Below, piece after piece: positions 61,006 through 64,000 of a stretch of 64,000 nucleotides of DNA (position 1 is the stretch's first letter; the number at the start of each line of letters is the position of its first letter). The stretch is from JBGAKG01 sp044224495. Its GTDB lineage: Bacteria > Myxococcota_A > Polyangia > Polyangiales > Polyangiaceae. The position numbers and the translations under genes are program-made. The notes under the pieces are model-generated. The model worked only from the letters and a program-made list of their open reading frames with translations, ran no database searches and was not told the DNA's origin. The stretch is from positions 310,001-374,000 of the forward strand of contig JBGAKG010000004.1 of the NCBI GenBank assembly GCA_044224495.1, written 5' to 3'.

Positions 61006-61590
61006 TCAGGCACGCTCCAGGTTGAACGCGATGTTGCGGCCCAGGCCGCCGACCGTGCCGAGGTGAATGACGAGCACCGCCAGCGACTCGAGGTGCGCCG
61101 CGTTCCGCATCGGACCCACGTCGACCGGGACGAACCCGGCGCTCTTCGCGAGCTCGGCGAAGAGCTTCTTCGCCCCAGCGTCGTCGCCAGCGTAGTGCGC
61201 TTCGACCGCCCGCGCACCGACCTTCGCCGTGCGATGGACCTCCGCCGGCATCGTGTTCAGCGCCTTCACGACCTTCGCACCCGGGAACTTCGCTTGGAGC
61301 CGCGCGGCGTTCGAGCCCTCGGGCGGCGCGTTCCGCACCGGACCGTCGCTCCAGCCCAGCGGGTTGGTGCAGTCGATCACGAGCTTGCCCGTGACGTCTC
61401 CGGCGCTGCCGAGCGCCTCGATGGCCGCATCCGCCGGGACGGCCAGGACGATCGCGTCGGCGTTCTTGGCCGCCGCGGTGATGCTCTCGGTCGTGCGTTC
61501 CCCGAACCGAACCTCGTGCCCTCCGCGCCGGAACGACTCCGCCAGCGCCTTGCCCACGTTTCCATTTCCGATGATGGCGATCTGCGACAT
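61006..61590 (-). CDS. NADP oxidoreductase, F420-dependent-reductase-like
   Basis: This is a 194-residue protein. The N-terminus MSQIAIIGNGNVGKALAESF is a dinucleotide fold (GxGxxG) and RRGGHEVRFGERTTES follows it as in NADPH-dependent F420 reductases. Later ADAIVLAVPADAAIEAL, DCTNPLGWSDGP, VVKALNTMPAEVH and SAGFVPVDVGPMRNAAHLES are family positions. Bacterial members often have nothing to do with F420 and may reduce other substrates with NADPH. AAGGAGAGA precedes ATG 61590. It is divergent from the LysR gene across two palindromes. Confidence 0.85.
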   Translation of the reverse strand: MSQIAIIGNGNVGKALAESFRRGGHEVRFGERTTESITAAAKNADAIVLAVPADAAIEALGSAGDVTGKLVIDCTNPLGWSDGPVRNAPPEGSNAARLQAKFPGAKVVKALNTMPAEVHRTAKVGARAVEAHYAGDDAGAKKLFAELAKSAGFVPVDVGPMRNAAHLESLAVLVIHLGTVGGLGRNIAFNLERA

Positions 61591-61628
61591 GTGCTCTCTC
61601 CTTGGTGGACGAGAAGGTCGTTCGGCAG

Positions 61629-61649
61629 CGGTGGATTGACAATCCACCG
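61629..61649. promoter_or_regulatory. Perfect palindrome, candidate LysR operator
   Basis: CGGTGGATT, centre GAC and AATCCACCG: 9-bp perfect arms. It lies between the divergent oxidoreductase and LysR genes, where LysR regulators usually bind. Confidence 0.6.
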
Positions 61650-61661
61650 TCCGAGCGACAG

Positions 61662-61683
61662 CCTGTCCCGAAAGTGGGACAGG
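61662..61683. promoter_or_regulatory. Second palindrome, overlapping a possible LysR start codon
   Basis: CCTGTCCC, 6-nt centre GAAAGT and GGGACAGG: 8-bp perfect arms. It contains GTG 61674, so binding here, or a hairpin in the mRNA, could limit LysR expression. Confidence 0.55.
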
Positions 61684-62564
61684 TCGGGCTCGATGACATG
61701 GCGCTCTTCGTTCGGGTCGCCCTCGCGGGGGGCGTACGGGCCGCGGCGCGCGACGGCGGTGATTCGCGGTCGGTCCTGAGTCGGAGGCTCGCCGGGCTCG
61801 AAGACCGGCTCGGCGTCCGCCTCGTCGCGCGGGACACGCTCCACTTCGAGCTCACCGACGCCGGGCGCGTCTTCCTCGAGCACGCCGAGCGCGTCGTGGT
61901 GGCCGCCCGCGCCGCCGAGGACGCGGCCCGCGCCGCGGTCGGCAAGGTGCGAGGGCGCCTGCGTGTGGCGTGCTCGCCGGTCCTGGCCGAGGTCGCGGTC
62001 GAGGAGCTCGTCTGCGAGTACCTCGCGCGCTACCCGGAGGCCGCGGTGGACCTGCACGTCGCCGCCGAGCGGATCGACCTCCGTGCCCATCGGATCGATC
62101 TCGCGTTTCGCACCGCCCCCCTTCGCGCCGATGCATCGATGCGCCAGCGTCGGCTCGCGCAGTCGCGCGTGGCGCTCCTCGCCAGCCCCGCGTACCTCGC
62201 CGCCCGGGGCACCCCCCGCACCCTCGCCGACCTCGCCGAGCACGATGCGATCTTCGTCGGGACGGAGACGGGGTTCACGCTCGGCGAAGCGAAGGTCACG
62301 ATGCGCGATCGTCTGCGCGTGAACGGCTTCGCGGCGGCGCGGCGGGCCGCGCTCGCGGGCCTGGGCATCGCGTGGTTCTCGACCGTGTACGCCCGCGCGG
62401 AGCTCCTGCGCGGGGACCTCCGGATCGTGCTGCCGGAGCACGCGAGCCTCTCGACCGTCTACGCCGTGACACCGGGCGACGGCGCGCTCCCGTCGAAGGT
62501 GCGTGCGTTCTTGGACCTCGCGCTGCGGCGGATCACGTCGGAGCGTCTGCTCGCGGACGGGTGA
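61674..62564 (+). CDS. LysR-family transcriptional regulator
   Basis: This protein of about 296 residues begins with a winged helix: LDDMALFVRVALAGGVRAAA, RSVLSRRLAGLEDRLGVRL and ELTDAGRVFLEHAERVV. The remainder is the substrate-binding fold (GRLRVACSPVLAEVAVEELV, SRVALLASPAYLAARGTPRT, GLGIAWFSTVYARAELLRGD). GTG 61674 is chosen since LysR proteins start just before this helix; GTG 61602 would add 24 residues but is read across both palindromes. It probably controls the divergent oxidoreductase and itself. Its 3' end overlaps the convergent TetR gene by 32 bp. Confidence 0.85.
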   Translation: MGQVGLDDMALFVRVALAGGVRAAARDGGDSRSVLSRRLAGLEDRLGVRLVARDTLHFELTDAGRVFLEHAERVVVAARAAEDAARAAVGKVRGRLRVACSPVLAEVAVEELVCEYLARYPEAAVDLHVAAERIDLRAHRIDLAFRTAPLRADASMRQRRLAQSRVALLASPAYLAARGTPRTLADLAEHDAIFVGTETGFTLGEAKVTMRDRLRVNGFAAARRAALAGLGIAWFSTVYARAELLRGDLRIVLPEHASLSTVYAVTPGDGALPSKVRAFLDLALRRITSERLLADG

Positions 62565-63222
62565 AGTAGGCGACGAGCATGGTGTGGAGCTCGCGGAAGA
62601 TCGCGCGCTTTCGCTCCGGATCCGGCCGCGAGATCCGGAGCCGCTGCAAGAACGGCGGGATCGAGTGGGTGAGGAGGAACGCGGCGGCATCGAGATCCTC
62701 GATCGCCACGTCGGCGGCTCGCGCGGCGAGAAACGCGCGGAGCGGGACCGCGATCGTCTGCTCGTTGTAGGCGATGACCTGGCCGAGCTCGCCGACGCGC
62801 GGGATCTGGTTCATCAGGACCATCGCGAGCTCGGGATCGGCCTCGGACTGCTCGGCGATCGAGCCGATGACCGCGGCGATCACGTCGGGCACCGGCGCGG
62901 TGGCGACCTTCCCGATCGCGCCGAGGAACGCGGCCTGTTGGCGCTCGGCATAGCGAAGCAGGAGCGCCGTCACGAGCGCGTCCTTGCCGGGGTAGTACTG
63001 GTACAGCGAGCCGACGCTCACGCCCGCGGCGTCGGCGACTTTGTTCGTGGTGAGGCCGTCGTAGCCGACCTCGCGCAGGACGCGCGCGGTCGCTTCGAGG
63101 ATGGCCTCGACCGTCGCCTGAGCGCGCTCCTGGCGCGGGACCTTGCGCGGCGCGACGGGAGGACGCGCGCGCGGGGCGCGCTTCTTCGCCCGCGGGGCCT
63201 GGCGCTTCGTCTTCACCGTCAC
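62533..63222 (-). CDS. TetR-family transcriptional regulator
   Basis: This is a 229-residue protein starting at GTG 63222, overlapping the upstream stop codon (GTGA). A basic leader of ~35 residues (KRQAPRAKKRAPRARPPV) precedes the DNA-binding domain with ILEATARVLREVGYDGLTTN and the helix-turn-helix KVADAAGVSVGSLYQYYPGK. The C-terminal ligand domain resembles the AcrR-like 'TetR C-terminal' type (PELAMVLMNQIPRVGELGQV, FLLTHSIPPFLQRL). The basic leader is long for the family. Target genes are unknown. Confidence 0.85.
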   Translation of the reverse strand: MTVKTKRQAPRAKKRAPRARPPVAPRKVPRQERAQATVEAILEATARVLREVGYDGLTTNKVADAAGVSVGSLYQYYPGKDALVTALLLRYAERQQAAFLGAIGKVATAPVPDVIAAVIGSIAEQSEADPELAMVLMNQIPRVGELGQVIAYNEQTIAVPLRAFLAARAADVAIEDLDAAAFLLTHSIPPFLQRLRISRPDPERKRAIFRELHTMLVAYFTRPRADAPT

Positions 63223-64000
63223 CGAGCGCTCGCCTTCGACGTCGGCGCGGTCTTCGGTGCCGGTGGTGGGAGCCGCTTCTCGAGCTCGTCGACGCGCGCG
63301 CGGAGCTCCCGGAGCTCGCGATCCTGATCCTGCGCCAGCGCGAGCACCATGCTGGTGTAGCCGTACAGATCGACCTGCCGCCGTTGCATGTCGGCCGAGG
63401 GCGCGTCCGGCGCGTCCTCGAGGATGATCCCGAGGCGCTCGCGCTCGCCGAGCGCGGGATCCTTGTAGTGCCAGGTGCTGAGCTTCAGCGTGCGCGCTTG
63501 GTCCGCGACGTGGGTTCGCTCGGTGCCATCGAGGTAGTGGATGTCGCGCTTCGCTTCGCGCGTGGAGATCGGACAGCCCTGCGGGCTCGACGCCGCGGTC
63601 CACCCGCCGCCGCTGCACTTGCGCGACACGTTGGGCTCGCAGCCGTAGTCGCAGAAGAGACCTTCGGTGGAGCACGCGCTCCCCAGGTTCGGCCGCGCGG
63701 CCGGACAGCCGGGGGTCGTGTTCGGCGCGTCGCAGCTCCAGAGGAGCGGGCCGGAGCATTGGACGACCGGGTACTTCGTGCAGTTCGTACAGGAGCAACC
63801 GAGTCCGGCGTAGTTGCAGCGTGCGTCTTTCGTCGAGCAGGCCTTTCCCGCCGCTTCGTCGCGCGTGGCGGGGCACGTCGGATCCGTCGGAAGGCACTTC
63901 GGCTGGGCGATCGCCCACGTGCCCGCCGCGCAGTCGGCGCGCGTGAGGCAGCTGGGATCCGCTCCGTACTCGCAGACGAGACCGTTGGGCGTGCACGCGC
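63219..64000 (-). CDS. Cysteine-rich protein with C-terminal S74-type chaperone domain (5' end outside window)
   Basis: The frame is open from the window end to the stop at 63219, about 260 visible residues. The first ~140 residues are rich in cysteine (CTPNGLVCEYGADPSC, CSCTNCTKYPVVQCSG, ACSTEGLFCDYGCEPNVSRK). Then STREAKRDIHYLDGTER, THVADQARTLKLSTWHYKD, ERLGIILEDAPDAPSADM and VDLYGYTSMVLALAQDQ follow, ending in a coiled coil (DRELRELRARVDELEKRL). This order is that of the peptidase S74 intramolecular chaperone domain of phage tail spikes. The S in STREAK is a candidate self-cleavage site. It overlaps the TetR gene (GTGA). Confidence 0.72.
   Translation of the reverse strand, partial: ACTPNGLVCEYGADPSCLTRADCAAGTWAIAQPKCLPTDPTCPATRDEAAGKACSTKDARCNYAGLGCSCTNCTKYPVVQCSGPLLWSCDAPNTTPGCPAARPNLGSACSTEGLFCDYGCEPNVSRKCSGGGWTAASSPQGCPISTREAKRDIHYLDGTERTHVADQARTLKLSTWHYKDPALGERERLGIILEDAPDAPSADMQRRQVDLYGYTSMVLALAQDQDRELRELRARVDELEKRLPPPAPKTAPTSKASAR

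Noticed and set aside
61636..61641. TTGACA as -35 of a LysR promoter
   Set aside because: No acceptable -10 lies 15-19 bp downstream. The hexamer is better explained as the centre of a palindrome.

Overview
The window is high-G+C DNA from a bacterium that most resembles Myxococcota, probably order Polyangiales. This is inferred from gene content, not from a marker search. Pointers are about fifteen lipoproteins with D/A/G-rich linkers after the lipobox, cysteine-rich Stig1-like and Dickkopf-like surface proteins, a kinase-TolB-TPR fusion, a possible myxobacterial DUF2378 protein, a MYXO-CTERM-like sorting tail, SBBP repeats and a fused TIGR03960/TIGR03936 radical SAM protein. It reads as ordinary chromosome. 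I saw no rRNA, tRNA, CRISPR array, insertion sequence or prophage.

Layout. 1-5.3 kb: a truncated ParB-like gene, a short run with a metallo-beta-lactamase-fold lipoprotein and a membrane protein carrying a DnaJ-like zinc-finger motif, an RpoH-like sigma factor and an S41 protease. 5.3-11.4 kb: a PhnD-like binding protein, a beta-barrel protein, an EEP phosphohydrolase/TSUP permease pair, a Tat-exported PhoD-like lipoprotein and a SanA-like protein. 11.4-21.4 kb: cysteine-rich lipoproteins, the radical SAM fusion, an RCC1-like lipoprotein, an ABC-2 exporter whose ATPase has a charged N-terminal tail, and an RNase E/G whose S1 domain is split by a long low-complexity insert. 21.4-36.2 kb: an alpha/beta-hydrolase lipoprotein followed by a kinase-TolB-TPR protein, a DUF4132 protein and a 1469-residue SBBP/Ig-like adhesin-like protein. 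36.2-44.4 kb: succinate dehydrogenase, with sdhA-sdhB (and a frameshifted acyl-CoA dehydrogenase relative behind them) separated from sdhC by a regulator and two small genes. 44.5-49.8 kb: five lipoprotein or envelope genes, including an LpoA-like protein, a YXWGXW protein and two tandem beta-propeller paralogues. 49.9-55.1 kb: a four-gene GldA/GldF/GldG/DUF4340-like ABC-2 operon in which ATPase and permease carry long facing acidic tails. 55.2-64 kb: a Stig1-like protein, a gluzincin-like lipoprotein, leucine dehydrogenase, an omega-aminotransferase, an NADP-oxidoreductase divergent from a LysR regulator, a TetR regulator and a truncated cysteine-rich protein ending in an S74-type chaperone domain.

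How the genes fit together. Most of the window serves the envelope: lipoproteins, two ABC-2 export systems, beta-barrel proteins and secreted hydrolases. Metabolic genes are succinate dehydrogenase, leucine dehydrogenase, the aminotransferase and the oxidoreductase. The most general signal I found is not a gene. About sixteen start codons on both strands lie only 6-8 nt after a TAnnnT (-10-like) hexamer, often as TGCTACGTT, which predicts leaderless mRNAs. Many convergent pairs leave 3-4 bp between stop codons, so transcription must often run into the opposing gene.
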